DNA of 64,000 nucleotides from positions 6,449,589 to 6,513,588 of the forward strand of contig CM068322.1 of assembly GCA_034766995.1 (NCBI GenBank). The letters run 5' to 3'. This DNA comes from Acanthacorydalis orientalis. Lineage: Eukaryota; Arthropoda; Insecta; Megaloptera; Corydalidae. Under the pieces are notes generated by a model. That model did not search any database. It saw nothing but the letters and a program-made list of their open reading frames with translations, and was not told the DNA's origin. The first letter of the stretch is position 1; each line of letters opens with the position of its first letter. The translations under genes were made by a program, and so were the position numbers. Below, piece by piece: positions 25,267 through 41,320 of this stretch.

Positions 25267-27131
25267 TATTGAATTTGAATTCGATACTTTATTTTGTTTT
25301 AGTTTTTGTATCGGAAGATACTTTCATTTAACATGAAATTTACATAGAAAAATTTTTCTTCTGACTCATCTCAATCCTACACTTAATTGTTAATTCCTTC
25401 ATCACTAAACTCTATTCATATCTCTATTTAAAAATTTATAATCCGAGATTTTCAGCCTTCTTCTTACAGAAAATCAATTATGGTTTAGACAGGCGATTTC
25501 TACTTTATATTTTAACATAAAATTGTATTTGTAGAAATAATCAAACTATTCATAATTAGCGATTTCCTGAATTTTAAGATTAAAATTATGTTTGATTGTT
25601 TTCACAAATGAATTATTTTTTAAACACACAATCCACAAAAAGATCTATTACAAAATATTCAATAAATTATCATCCCTTTATTTGATTATTGCTTACGTGC
25701 GTTTTTATATTAATGTCATCATCCTCAAACCGTTAATGTATGAAAAATCTGAATTTTTCTCTGCAATCTGCAATTTTTTTTAAAAAAAATTTTTAACTTG
25801 TAGGATAAAAAATTATTTATTTATGAAAGTGATTTTACCTACATTGACACAACTGCATGTTTTGTTGATTTTGGTTTCTGTATAATGTGTATATTTGTGT
25901 ATAAAGTGTAATAATTGTGATCCTTTTTTTTAACTTTTCGTGCAATTTTTTTATTTTAAATGATTTCACTCCATCTTTAAGAATTTTATACACTTTTGTT
26001 CTTAAAATATGCTTTCAGTGGAATTAAACTCTTTGTATATGTTTTTTATGTAACGTTTTTGTTACTCAATTATTTATTATAATATTTATTTACACTTTTT
26101 TCCAAGCCTAAAAAATACACATAAATTAATTTGCCATACCTGTTCTATACTTTCAAAAATTTCAATTCTGAATACTTCAGCTGCCGATAGAATTCTATAG
26201 AAAGCCATTTTAGAGACTCCTTACATTATTCTGAAGCAGCAAGACTTTATCTTCATAAACATTAAATCAAATTTAACTAAAAATCACCTTTTTAATGTTA
26301 TATATTTAAAATAAAATTCGTTAATTTTAAATTACATTCAGTTTCTTTCATTTTCTTTCTTAAGAGGTTGATGACTAAAAAATTAAACTGCCAAGTAATC
26401 TTTGTCCTTTTTAGTTCTTACCTTCCACTAGTTTTACTACGTGTACCATTTTCAAGTAGACTATCTGAAGATTGTACACATGTCAAAATTAATTGTTCAA
26501 AGTAAAAAGTTGCATGATTAAGAAAATGATTGTCACTAGATCAATACACCAACGAAATTACAACTACAAATACAAATAAGTAACTTTTTAATTTTTTTAT
26601 TTAAATAACTTTATTTTTTATTGAAGACTTATACTGTTTTTGACCATCTTTAATAAAACGATAATAAAAAAATAATATTTTCATAGAAAATAGGCAAACA
26701 GTAATGAAATCCTTAATATTAAAAGCTAGTTTTTACTATTCAGTTATTCATTGATTAAAAAACGTGGAACTTTTCTAAACATCTTGGAACTTATTGATAA
26801 TAATTCTATATATTGTCTTTATAATTAATAATCTCCTTTAAAGTATATATTTAACAAATCTATGTAAACACGAAAATTCGTTTACGACGACCGCAGTTAT
26901 AATTATGTAAATCATATGTCCAATTTGATTTCGAATTTCTTTGATAATATTTCCGGTTAAAACAGTTTTGATTGTAGAGACGAATTCAGTTATAATAAAA
27001 TATATAACAATTTAAAATAAAAATTAAATTGTACAAGTTAAAAATAAAAAAAAAATATTTATTACAAGAACTAAAGCAAAATTTTATAAACAATGTTTGT
27101 TTAAACTGTCAGCTTCACTATAATTGAATTA
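25267..27131. other. AT-rich non-coding stretch
   Basis: No gene or element was recognised. Confidence 0.5.
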
Positions 27132-27326
27132 TCAGCAAGGGACGAAATCAGCAGACACCAAATTTCTATATTCGATTCTCCTCGCATGTTTATGCTCACT
27201 TAATATTTTTTTAAATCTTATAAAATCTCTGACAAGATCTTGAATTTGTTGTAGTAACTCTTCATTTTCCTCACAGAACTTCTCTAAAAGGGTCATATTG
27301 TGTAAAAGTAAGGAATCGTTTTGCAT
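27132..27326 (-). CDS. Hypothetical small coiled-coil ORF or terminal exon
   Basis: Sixty-four codons that read like coding sequence rather than AT noise. After MQNDSLLLHNM comes a heptad-like stretch, LLEKFCEENEELLQQIQDL (about residues 13-31), continuing to VRDFIRFKKILSEHKHARR. This is predicted by eye to be an amphipathic coiled coil. The frame stays open upstream as far as a stop about 27 nt before the ATG. AG dinucleotides just upstream (27340-27370) could act as splice acceptors, so it may be the last exon of a minus-strand gene whose 5' end lies near 28 kb, where the sequence becomes less AT-rich. I do not recognise the family. Confidence 0.35.
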   Translation of the reverse strand: MQNDSLLLHNMTLLEKFCEENEELLQQIQDLVRDFIRFKKILSEHKHARRIEYRNLVSADFVPC

Positions 27327-28284
27327 AATTAAAAATAAATCTATATTTTCTCAGATCATCCGGATATTTCTTTGCTGATAAATTTAAAAGATAAACACGT
27401 TCTCCTTTTTTGAAAAAAAAAATACTTCGATTATATTGTCATTACAATTTCCTAATTTTTTCTCATGTCGGTCGATTCATATAAAGATTTTTCGACATAA
27501 TTTCTCATAATTCCTTGAATCTCCACAAACCGAAAATCTAAATCATTTTTTTTTATTTAAGATATCTCTTGTTTTCGATTTATTCCTTAATGATTTTAAA
27601 AAAATATACTAAAAAGAACTAAATGGTCAAAAATGAACTCTTAAATTTTCACTTATATCAGTAATGATAATAAAGGTCAGTTAATATCAACATCACTTGA
27701 AGTAAAATTGTATTGAATTTTACAAAACTACGTTAACATAAGTTCTAGGCATACGCAGTCGATGATACGGGAATTTATTTTCCTTTATTTCTTAAAACAC
27801 TAAAAAAATTTGTTTATTATTGAATTAATATTTCTGTCCATAATTCATAAATAATTTAAATAACATTTAATTTATTTTAAATAAAGATTGCAACTATTAA
27901 AAGATAAATTGAAGTTTCATTCAGTTCTTGGCGTTGTAAATGTTTCAGTTCATTCATTCTTTACGAATATCACCGAATTATTGTTCCACCGGGCCTGTAC
28001 ACACATTTGAACAAATTTAAACCTTGACATTTCAAGGTAGCGCCTTCTGTTGCGTAAAGAACACAAATCAAAATCAAAGTGGACAAAATTAAATCCGCAT
28101 GCGGAAATGATTTGCGACATTTAATTTTCAATATCGATTATAGAGATCGCGAGATTGAAAAACTGTTGGGAGTTTTTGTTTTAAGACAATTAATTGTACT
28201 TGTTTAGAAGATGCAATGGCCTTGACATAGAAATGATCGCTACATATTAAAACATATATAAACTAAAAGAACAGTGTTTTACGA

Positions 28285-28288
<4 letters not shown>
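27327..28288. other. Non-coding stretch, possible upstream region of the 27.1-kb ORF
   Basis: Short open frames on the minus strand near 27380-27560 could not be joined into a gene. The 27960-28130 part is less AT-rich and might be promoter sequence. Confidence 0.3.
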
Positions 28289-28358
<70 letters not shown>

Positions 28359-28359
28359 C
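28289..28359. repeat. (TA)n microsatellite
   Basis: About 70 bp of TA with one CATA interruption. Confidence 0.95.
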
Positions 28360-28504
28360 TCAGCTTAAAAATGGATTGTAATTATTCAATTGAAAAATCT
28401 GAATATGAAATGACATATTATGACATGTATATTTTTTACACTCTAGTACAGAGGAAATGAATTGATATACAAAGTTATATCTGCAATGTACAAATATATT
28501 ATGA

Positions 28505-28506
<2 letters not shown>

Positions 28507-28596
<90 letters not shown>
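28507..28596. repeat. (TA)n microsatellite
   Basis: About 90 bp of pure TA. Confidence 0.95.
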
Positions 28597-28598
<2 letters not shown>

Positions 28599-31500
28599 CC
28601 AATTCAACTTTATAATAAAGCATACATAATAGGACAGCAGTTTTTCCGACCGTGCTTGGTAATATACATGTGTGTATGTGCCTGGTTGGGGTGGGTTAGT
28701 TGCTAAGAAGTCGCCCGTATTTATTTGTATTATTCATAGTCTCGCCCGATATTTACATCTATATATTTTCGCACCAACACATGTACTTTTTGACGCACAA
28801 CGTTTCATCTCTTTTCATTACGACGTCTGGTCTTCTCGTCTGTCCGATCATGCGGAAATATGTGGAGCCGCTTTCTCCATTGCGAATTTAAATGTTTTTC
28901 TTTAAGTAATGTTCGAACTAATAATGATATTGAAAATATATGAAATTATTGAATATATAAATAAAACTAAATTATTTATTTTTTACAATCAGTAACGCAA
29001 TACAATAGAAAGACACTTATGAAAAAATTGAAATTGTCAAAGTTTATTGATGTCTTTATTTGTATTAATACACTTCATTTTTTATTCGATAATTACAATT
29101 TTTCATTAAAATAATATTAATAATTGAAAACAATTAATTTAGATTTTATGTAATCATTTTAATTGGTCTGTTGGTCATTTTAATTACCTGGAGATTTTCT
29201 GTAACAATATAACATTAAAGTTCTCCTCAAATGTAATGCTTAAAATATTTATTTTATTCGTTAGTTTTCTTTTCTTCGAAACAGCATTAATGTTTACATA
29301 ATAAAAACGTGTCTATTACCTAGAATTCATATTGAAAGTGTACACTCTGTATGAGTCTATACATTCAATACCAGTTCATAACTTACACGGTTTGAGATAT
29401 TGGTTTGAAGAAAAAGAAAGCCTAGAACAGAGACAGGAAACCTGCGGGCTTTTGAGGTGATCGTCTTTGTTTATAAATGATACGTTCCCAAACTGTGTAA
29501 ATTTTAATTAATTAAAATAAAAAAATATCTTATTTTTAAAGCAAAATGTTAAAATATTAACGCTCCTTACCGGCATATCAATCTTCTTGCGGTTAGCATG
29601 TAATCATTAATTTCTACTATCATATAACTAATTTGTCACTAAACAAAATTTGGACAAAAAAGTGAAAAATAACTTAAAAAACTGTTCACTCATTTATCGC
29701 TAATAGTAAATTAATTTATATTTAGGCAGGTACCTCTTTATAGTTTTACAGACACTTAATAATCCTCTTGAGATGTTTTCCTCCTGATTTTTTCTGAGTT
29801 TAGAAAGATTCAAACATGAGACAATATATCTATAACTTATGTAGGACAATGAATTTAGAAATACCGATAAGAAAGAAAAAACATGAAAGATAATAGAATT
29901 TCAGTAAAATATGGCCTAGGACAATATTCGAATTAGAAGACAGTCGAACATTTATGAGCTCTATTAAGAAGGAAAAAATCTAATGGAGAAATATTAAAAG
30001 TGGCCGATACATTATTGGATAGAACGTTAGAAGCATATGCATAATTTAAAAATTAAGGCTTATGTATTGTAATTATCAGAAAAAGCATATCTTTTAGTAA
30101 ATTATAATTAAAGCCATAATATTTAGTTTTAATAGATATTTTTATGAGAAATTCAATATATCAACCCTATTAATTACATCTAGCGACAAAAAATGCTCAA
30201 TATTGTACAAAATAAACTAAAGTAGAACAAAATGAACATACTTTTAAAATGTCTTTATCAAAGAAATCTTATGTTATTTTTCATAAAACAAAGCTATAAA
30301 AATATATCCTCACTACGTTTAACATACAACATGCAACATCTAACTACAGACGAATAATTACCAACAAAATACTTTTTTAAAAAATACAATCCTTACATTT
30401 ATCCATAATAAATTATTTTATTTTGCATTCTTTTCAAATGTTTGGAACGACAATTGTTATAAACGAGATTAAAGAAAAAAAATAATCCATTCAACATCAT
30501 TATTTGATTTTTACCAATATTTTGTTAGAAATCCTCTTCTTGGATATATTTTTCATTGGATTCATATACATTTTAGAACATCTATAAAATGACATATTTT
30601 TGTTAAATTCAACATCAGCCGTAAAATGTTTCACTTGAATTTTTTACTCATAAAAGTCTATAAATGTTCTATTGACTTAAAGTCTGAACTGCTGGTATCA
30701 TTAGGTAAATATAAAGACGCTATTATGAGAATTTCCTTTTGTTTTCTGATATAATAAAATATAATTACTTATTTTATGCTTTTGTAAAAAAATAATAAAA
30801 AATAAAATTGTACTGATGGTTTCCAATAGAGAATAGTCTATAGAGTCAAATCGGCCTGAAGAATTGAATCTGTTAATTAATATTTCTTGTCTTTAAAATG
30901 GAAAATATACTTTTGTTTATAATATATTTATATTGATTTGACTTTAATTCACTTCTGTATACTTTTAACGTTTCAGCGAAGTAAGTTGTGTTGCATCCCC
31001 GAAACATTATGTAAGAGAAATATTTTACTTTGTCGGAAAAATATTTATTTTATCACTCACCATTTCTTTAAGCTCTCGTCTTCAAATAAGCCTGAGTAAA
31101 TTAAATTTGGACTCATCAAAATAAAAAATACAAGAGGAATGTTCGAATATTCATTTTCGCTGTTAGCGACTTGTATGTATATGTCTCAGTACTATAAAAA
31201 TAATTATTATTCAAAATTCTTAAAAAATAATCTAAATGAAATATATGAAAATTAATTATTTTATGGATAACAATTTGGTTTATATATTGGATTTATATAA
31301 AAATATGTCTAAAGTCATTAATTACAAACAAAATACCAACTGATTAATAATTAGATTCATTGCATTTTCCCAATTGCTTTACTTGGAATATTTTCATTTT
31401 TTACATCCTTTTATACTATATTTTTCTTATTAAAAAATCAATATAAGTTTCTGTTGTTTATCTACATTCATTGAAGACCTATGTTTCTTTATTCTCATTT

Positions 31501-32377
31501 AACGGTGTTTTCTTTCAAGCTCGGTTTTCTCAAAACGCACAAACATTATTATGTAAAAATACCTATACATGATTACTTATTTTTGAAGTAATATTTAATG
31601 TAGATAATATCATAAGAAAATAATAACAATATTTTCATATTCTAGAACATTTTAAAATGTGCTAGAATTTTTAAAGTATGAATTAAGTGACATTGATCAG
31701 AAGATCGTTGAATCGATAAAATTTCAGTATTGTAGAGACGATATTAAAAGAGAAATGTAGTAAATTACGACAAACATTTAAACGAAGTCTTCGAGAATTT
31801 CCATTAAACAACTTGCAGTATAAACCATTATTATTTATTATCATTGCTAAAAGCACTTTCCGTTCATACAACGATAATAAGACAGTGTAAACGAGATTAA
31901 AGATGTTATTTTGATAATAAAATAGAAAAAAGTATATAAAAAACACACATTGTAATAAACTTTACGAATTTAACTAAATATTCTACGCACGTTACCTAAT
32001 AGAGAAAGGTGAGTAATAGATTTTCAAAGCGGTGAAATGACCATGAAACTGTATTAAAATTATATTCATATTGAATTTATTCAAACACCCGCTGCTTTGT
32101 AATAATTGTGTTTTATAATTACTTGAACGTAGTTTTTTTAATAACAATTTTGTTTCCGCAATGAATGGAATTTAATAAAAAAAATTATACATTCATCTAT
32201 GAATCATAAAAATATCACGCATTAATTTATACGTTATAATCACGGTTATAATATACTCTAACCTAATATTATATAATACTATTATTTATTATAATTATTA
32301 TTATTATAATTAATTCAAAACTTAAACTGCTGGGTCCTACTCGCCTATTATTAATATTTCTATTTACGTAGCGATAC

Positions 32378-32379
<2 letters not shown>

Positions 32380-32426
<47 letters not shown>
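32380..32426. repeat. (TA)n microsatellite
   Basis: About 47 bp of TA. Confidence 0.95.
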
Positions 32427-32429
<3 letters not shown>

Positions 32430-34261
32430 GGTTATTAACAATATTATCTTACTACCTAATTTATTGTTTGGATTATTATTATGTAATTTATACTCGTACC
32501 TAGATCTTAGTTTAAATATACTTTAGAATTTCAGTTTTTAATGGTTTAATGCTTTTTAGAGAAGTTATTCTGAAAAATCCCTATAATAATAAATCGTCAT
32601 AAGAAACATACAGAAAAATTCAATGACAATACATTCAAAATAATCTCTTTGAGTGCAATAAACAAGCATATTCTTTATCTAAAGTGATAAGTAAAGGAAT
32701 ACGAGATAATTTAAAAAAGTGTGTCTTTATGTTTTGTACAGACTGTCCCTTAATTATAAAAGATGGTACTACCAGATTTGGAACTGAAGAATAACATGAG
32801 GAGAATGAATATTTTCTACAAAAATTAAAGGTAACTATAGATTTTACAAAATGTTTAAAAATATTAAATAATCATAAATATACGAAGAGAATTGAAGTTA
32901 GAAATTTTGTGTTTGTTCATTTCACCCACTTACAATATTCTAATAATAGTGAAACTGTCATTTTCATTATAAAACACTATAGATATTCGTCTTCATGTAT
33001 TTGGTTTGTAGGTTCAGTAATAGTGAATTGTCAATATCAAAAGCATTATCTATCAAAATATAATTTAAAGGATCAAAAGTTCAAAACAGCATCCGTATTT
33101 AATAAACGCAAACGAAAAACATCGCCTGGAAGAAAATCATCACTGATTCTTTTTATGTAAAGTATTTACCAGTCCCCATAAGTATTTTTTCCAAATGAAA
33201 TTATTGCAAACATTCAACAAAAATTAATGCATTTAAATTTAATCTTACATACTTAATAAATCTAATGCATAAAAAAAATCTCCATAATAATAATTCATAC
33301 AATATAACATATTCGATATTTTATAATTTTTCATTTCGTATTATAATAAAACTCCATAATTTCCATTATGTTTAGAACACATACATTATACAAAATCACT
33401 TTTTAAGCATAAACTCAAACCAAATCATTATTTTTATCTTTATGTAGTTTTGGCGTTACCATATTTTCTTTAACGTTGTGCAAAACCCCTTTAAAATCAC
33501 TATCAAAAATAAAACATTATATGCATGAAACATTCAAAAAACTACAATTTTTTTTACTGTAGTCATTTTTTTTCTTACACTAATACAGTACGCGTCTATT
33601 TTATTTTAAGAGACTACATATTATTCGCATCATTTGAATTAATTAAATAGTTTTGTTTGTAGAACTCACGGTGCAAATTTTCAATCGTGTCCATCTATAA
33701 AAGAAACTAGTCAAATTAGATTGTGTGGGATTTTATTTGTTTATGATTGGCACAGATTATTTAATTTTTATTTGCCTACGCGATGGCGTTGCAGCTGCAT
33801 ATCAGATTACACAAGGTGAATTATATAATAATTCTATAAATTGATTGTAATGATATCGACCCTAAAAAAGTATATAAATAACGAGACCTTCAAAAGTAAA
33901 TAAATCTGTTCTATTACTAAGCGACTAAAATGCAAACGCGTTAATAATTTTAATAAAATATGTTAAAACTTTATTAATAGTTTTGTTAAGAAATATAATA
34001 GGAAGTAAAACACGAAAGACATGTTTATAATATTTTTTAACTACTTTTTTTATTCATATTAAGTTTTATAATTGATCTACGAATACTTAAATGATTCGTT
34101 TCTTTTTCACAATTAAATTTGTTACCTGACATTTATAAAACAGATGAAACATCTCTGTTATAATTTGAATCTAATTTTTTAATATATCACTTTTAATATC
34201 CTCTTATTATAGTATACATTTTATAATTTATTTTAAATAAGAGCATACTTCATAATGTCCA

Positions 34262-34335
34262 CAATTTATAATAATTACAATATTCAAAAGTCAAAAATCA
34301 ATTTATAATAATTACAATATTAAAAATATGATACA
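34262..34335. repeat. 37-bp tandem duplication
   Basis: Two copies of a unit beginning CAATTTATAATAATTACAAT, the second 37 bp after the first. Confidence 0.8.
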
Positions 34336-35164
34336 CATTAAAACAGGACGAAACTAAATTCTAACTCAATAACTAAAATGCACCTCTAAAACTTTCTTAA
34401 AATTATGCTTTAAATAATAGGACATATTATATTTTTTACCGTTATTTATGAATGTATCCGGCAACCTTTATATTCCATTTTTCATATGATAAATTAGAAT
34501 TATAATTGTACGTTTTTTAAACTTATGATCCAATTGTTGAGTTACCCTAATAGTCATTGTTCTTTTAAATTATCTGAGTGGTGCTCAAGTATCTATTAAA
34601 GTTTCTTCTCTGGTTTCTAGTATCTACCTTAGGATGACACGTACCGAGTTAGTAAAAAACAAACATATAGATATATATGTTCCATAGGGATAAATAAATA
34701 AATTTAGAAAAAATAAACATATCTAGTTAATGTATAACATACAAAATTATCCGACCATTAACGATATAATCTAAAAAATTAATAAGACTGTAGAAATTTA
34801 TATTTAGTTGAGCAAATTCTAGATTTCAAAATAGTTTTCAAATGATTAGGTGTTGACTCTTTTATTTTTTAATTAAAAATAGGTTAAATTTTATCCATTT
34901 TTACTAACGATGCGTTTTTAACACATTCTTAGAAGAAATGTAATTATTTATTAATTAAGTCTCTATATTTCTCTCCAGAAACATTGAAATAGAGCTCATG
35001 TTTAGTAATATAAGAATTGACTCGAGATATTTTGGTATATTTTACAAATCTCCTTTCTTATTCTTTATAGTAAAATACTTAGATCCATTATATTATTAAA
35101 ACACAAATTATAATTTAATATTAACTTCTCTACACTAGCCTTGAAATTATGCTTTCAAATATTT

Positions 35165-35310
35165 ATGTAAGCTTACCGGCGATTTTGTATTCAATAAAAC
35201 GAAATTTCACGATTCCGGACGCCATCATGCAATTCCATACCATGATACAATTTTGGGAACCATAGAAATCTCCAAAAATAACGTTTTTCCAAAAATGTTG
35301 CAATGAGTAC
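35165..35310 (-). pseudogene. Tc1-like transposase scrap
   Basis: One uninterrupted minus-strand frame reads HFWKNVIFGD, then after an apparent deletion CIMVWNCMMASGIVKFRFIE. This follows the Tc1 pattern 'xWxxVIFSDES...GGSxMVWGCxxxxGVGxLxFIxG'. The first catalytic Asp is present in GD. Both sides decay to AT-rich sequence. Confidence 0.5.
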
Positions 35311-37150
35311 ATGTTTTTCGTCAGATTTCAGCTTCAAATTTAATTCACGGTTTGATCGTGAAACCCTATCATAATAATTACTTTTTCTGATGATTTTGCG
35401 AACTATTTCAATAGTTAAATTCTTTCAAGTTCTTTATGGTTACATAAATTTTGCAAACACTTGTGTCCTAATTTATTTTCAAGTATCTGATAATACGTTT
35501 TTTTTTCACTCGCCTAATATTAGAAATATTTCTATTTATACCTTATATGGTAATAAATATTAACTTTTGTATTTTCTGATACTGCCCTGTAGTGTACAAG
35601 TACTATGTAGAATTTCAGTCTTACTCATATTTTTTTTTGTAAATACTTTTAATTAAAAAAGTAACAATTTTTTTGCAATATATTTATTTTATTTATTTTA
35701 ATATTATTCCAATAATAAGATTAAAAAAATGAATAAGCACGTTCTAACAGGCTGATTGTAATAATGCAAGTATAAGTATATAAATCCACCAAAACTTTTC
35801 TAGCCACAAAAGATACTTTTCTAATCAGAAATCTTCAATAAATTATGATTTAGAATAATTTAGACGGTGATACCCTCATCCTTAGAGCACTATAATTTTA
35901 TAAGTTCTCATTTATAAATGCACTTTTATCTTTTTAATGCAACATTTATGCAAATATCTTTATCTGTGAATAAAAATTGTATAAATGCAGCACTGAATTT
36001 CAAAATGTCAATCTGCATTTTGATGGTCAACAATAAATATATTCTTTTATTGATGTTGTTTTACATGTAACAACTCTAACATATTAAAAGATACTTAATT
36101 TGTTCTCATCTATCTTTCATTTTCAAACTAAGTTTTCAACAAATTTTTGATAAATAGTTAAATATTCATAATCATTGCATTTTATGTTACTGTCTTTATT
36201 GTACTCGTATGCATATAAAACCGATAGACCTATAGGAAAACATATTTGAATTTGTCTTAATGTTATTTGGGGTTTAAAAAAATGTTAATCCAATAAAATC
36301 TAAATTTTGATGGTAATGAATCTTCCTTTACCTATTGGTTCTCTTCAAAGTAAATCCAAAATCCAATAAAATTTGCATTGTTACTTTCTTTTTATCAAGA
36401 ATAACTTTTAACAATACATTGCTTCATATGCTTTTGTAGACTTGACTATAAATTGAAATTTTTTGTTCTCTAAAACAATATTCTTTGACATTAAAATAAA
36501 ACCTTCTACATACAGTAATCATTGTGCCTTTTATATATGGTACAATACTTCTGATTAACACCTTTACTGTTGCATTTATTGAACATAACGGAAGTTCATA
36601 TTATTAAAAAAAAAGTACTAAAAATAACTCTGTCCATGTGTGGATTTCAAATGTGATTCACATCAATTTAACAAACAGCAATGACTATCCATGCCTTAAT
36701 ACTTAAACAACAAGCTTATATATACCTCCAAAGTACTTTAATTACCAGTTGAAGTAGTATGTGGTGTACATGTATGTATTATATATATATATATATATAT
36801 GTTCTGTTATATATATGTATACATGTATGTATACATATATATAATTTAAATAAATACCATAAAATCTAAAACAAAACAATCGTGTTTTGTAAACATAGTT
36901 GCGTAGTGTAGATCAATATTTACCAACATGCTCCTCACGTACAATATTTTATAATATAAACTAATCTCATATTCCTTTAAATATATGTGTGTCATATTAA
37001 CAACTGGATGTACTTGTTGGTTCACACTGATCTATTAAATAAGTTAGAATTAATGTAAACAAATCATAAAGGAATACTGTAAATTATACATGCAAACATA
37101 TAGGAAAACAAAGAAGAAATGATATAATTAAGAATAAGTAATAACAGTTA
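35311..37150. other. AT-rich non-coding stretch
   Basis: Downstream flank of the CCDC28-family gene. Only a short TA array with CATGTATG-type interruptions at 36778-36843 was noted. Confidence 0.5.
36778..36843. repeat. (TA)n-rich array
   Basis: Two short TA runs separated by GTTCTGTTA and GTATACATGTATG. Confidence 0.9.
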
Positions 37151-37156
37151 TTTATT
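37151..37156 (-). terminator. Polyadenylation signal of the CCDC28-family gene
   Basis: AATAAA on the minus strand, about 118 nt after the stop codon. It is the first consensus signal in the expected range. Confidence 0.5.
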
Positions 37157-37273
37157 TCATATCAAATAAATATATATGTATATACAATATATTAATTGAA
37201 AAAATACAAAATCAAAAAAATATAAAATCTATAGCTTACGAACAATACATTAAAAAATCTTTGAAACAATACT

Positions 37274-39518
<2,245 letters not shown>

Positions 39519-40524
39519 GTTTACATATTATATACTTTTAGTACATAATCACTGAACAAATACACCTTAATTATTCCTTAAGTCCATATTGGTCAACATT
39601 TACACCTACATTAAGACGTGTGCATTTTTTATCATGGTTCTATTTTCGTACATAGATGGCATTGTTCGTGTACTGTTAATCGAACAAGGTTATCTAGAAA
39701 TAAACTAATTATGTATAACTGTCTATCTTAACAACACAGTCGTCAAAAGAACTACACAATGGTTTACACCCTAAGCCTTGTAATATTCATATTTTATTTA
39801 CATAATCTAATTAATATAGTTGATTGTTTGTAAGCATTAAATTACGATTTACCATATTTGTTTTATTTTTTATCTAAAAGTAATAAATGTATAGAAAAAG
39901 TAGAATTTCATTTAATTTGAAATTTTTTAAATGAAATTTTAGTCTTTCTCTCTCCCCCTTCTCTCACTCACTATATCTTTCTCTCTCTCGATGTAGAGAG
40001 AGAGAGAGGGACGCGTGCCCAGGGGGGCAAGGAGCACTGGAATCCCCCAAAGAAAAAGGAAAAAACAGAAAACAAAACAAAAACATTTGCGAAATTTCTC
40101 CTATATGCACAGATTAATGTTACCACGACTGAAGTAACTCAAGAGCATGTAGCTCTTCAAGAGCTTTGTAAAAAGAAAAGAAAACTGGATTTTATTCTCT
40201 AAATAAATTTTTATAATCACCTAATGAGTTTTATTGAATTCACATTAAAAAAAAATTTATCCGTTCAACTCTGTATATAAATAGATTTTAGATAGCTGGG
40301 AATAAAGTAAAAAAAAAATAAAAACCCACAACCTACCACCAATCATTATAATTTGTTCAGTAAAGGTTATTATTTTATTAATCATAAACGTTTAGTAATA
40401 ATAAAAAAATGTAAAGAAAAGACCATTAAACATTAAAGAAGACAAAATAATATTACTTCAGACAACTGATGGCCTCATCATATCATTTTACTGGATATTT
40501 TTTGATCAAATCTCATACTTGGTT
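39519..40524. other. Upstream flank of the CCDC28-family gene
   Basis: Contains the presumed 5' UTR and promoter of the minus-strand gene (no clear TATA or initiator picked). It also holds a CT/GA-rich block at 39942-40008 and a short G/C-rich patch (CCCAGGGGGGCAAGG) at 40018-40050 of unknown origin. Confidence 0.45.
39942..40008. repeat. CT/GA microsatellite with self-complementary halves
   Basis: CT repeats, then CGATGT, then GA repeats. The central CTCTCTCTC and GAGAGAGAG halves could form a hairpin. Confidence 0.85.
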
Positions 40525-41320
40525 AGGTAAAGTGTTTTAAAATCCTTCTGCCGAACGTAATTTGAACATATATTTTTATATAAATATTCGGAACATTTGT
40601 ACATGAATACATCATGTATACCACATATTTTGCATCCTTTTATCCATTATTTGCTACTCGAAATAATTTATTTAATAATCCAAAACGTCTAAATTTTCTC
40701 TCCTGTATGTTAACATTTAGTGCTATGGTTACAAATAAATAAATAGTAGGATTGATTTCTTATGACAGGTTTTTTCTCGATTGGTTTATTTCCTTTTTTC
40801 TATGCTAAATTCTCAATAAATATTCATATTGATGAATTTGTTCGTTTTATTTATACGCCTGTAATTCATCAACAAATAATACTAGTGTTAGTTCAGTCAA
40901 TAGATCAGATGTTCAGTTTAATAAAGAGAGCAATTAATACTAGTGTTCAGTCAGTAAATCAGATATTCAGTCTACTAAATAGAACAATTTAATAATAAAA
41001 TGCTTTTTTACTGACAGTATAGTTGACAAAACTTGTCCATTTACACACATTATTTTTTATTGATAAAAGATGATTTTTTATTGTGATTTTTATATTTCTA
41101 TACAACGTAAATAGCCTTGTTTGTAGCTACTTTTTTTATTAAAATTAATAAAATAAATTGAAGCATGTATAAAATTAAACATGGGTTTAGTTAATCGTAT
41201 TGTCATATCAACTCAAGTTGATATGTGTGTTAGTACTTTGTCACCGATTTTATGTAAAAATTTTCGATATTACATTCTTGTGATATTTGGTAGAATCCAT
41301 TCTGTAAAACACAGTAAACT
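40525..41320 (+). repeat. Dispersed repeat family A, copy 2
   Basis: Aligns in the same order and orientation with 10380-10860. It is longer by about 300 bp because of an insertion that includes three diverged AGTTCAGTCAATAGATCAGAT-type direct repeats at 40890-40980. Confidence 0.6.
40885..40990. repeat. Short diverged tandem repeat
   Basis: A unit like AGTCAATAGATCAGATGTTCAGT recurs two to three times, with TACTAGTGTT and AGAGCAATTAATACTAGTG between copies. Confidence 0.55.

Larger units (their letters stand above)
28597..35160. other. Long AT-rich non-coding stretch
   Basis: About 6.5 kb without a recognisable gene, RNA or element on either strand. ORFs at 28672-28905 (plus), 31683-31946 (minus) and 32909-33160 (plus) show no conserved motif. 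A TA array is at 32380-32426. A 37-bp direct repeat of CAATTTATAATAATTACAAT occurs at 34262 and 34299. Confidence 0.45.

Noticed and set aside
28672..28905. Two overlapping plus-strand ORFs in a less AT-rich patch
   Set aside because: No splice context, homology-like motif or conserved pattern; the two frames cannot both be real and neither stands out.
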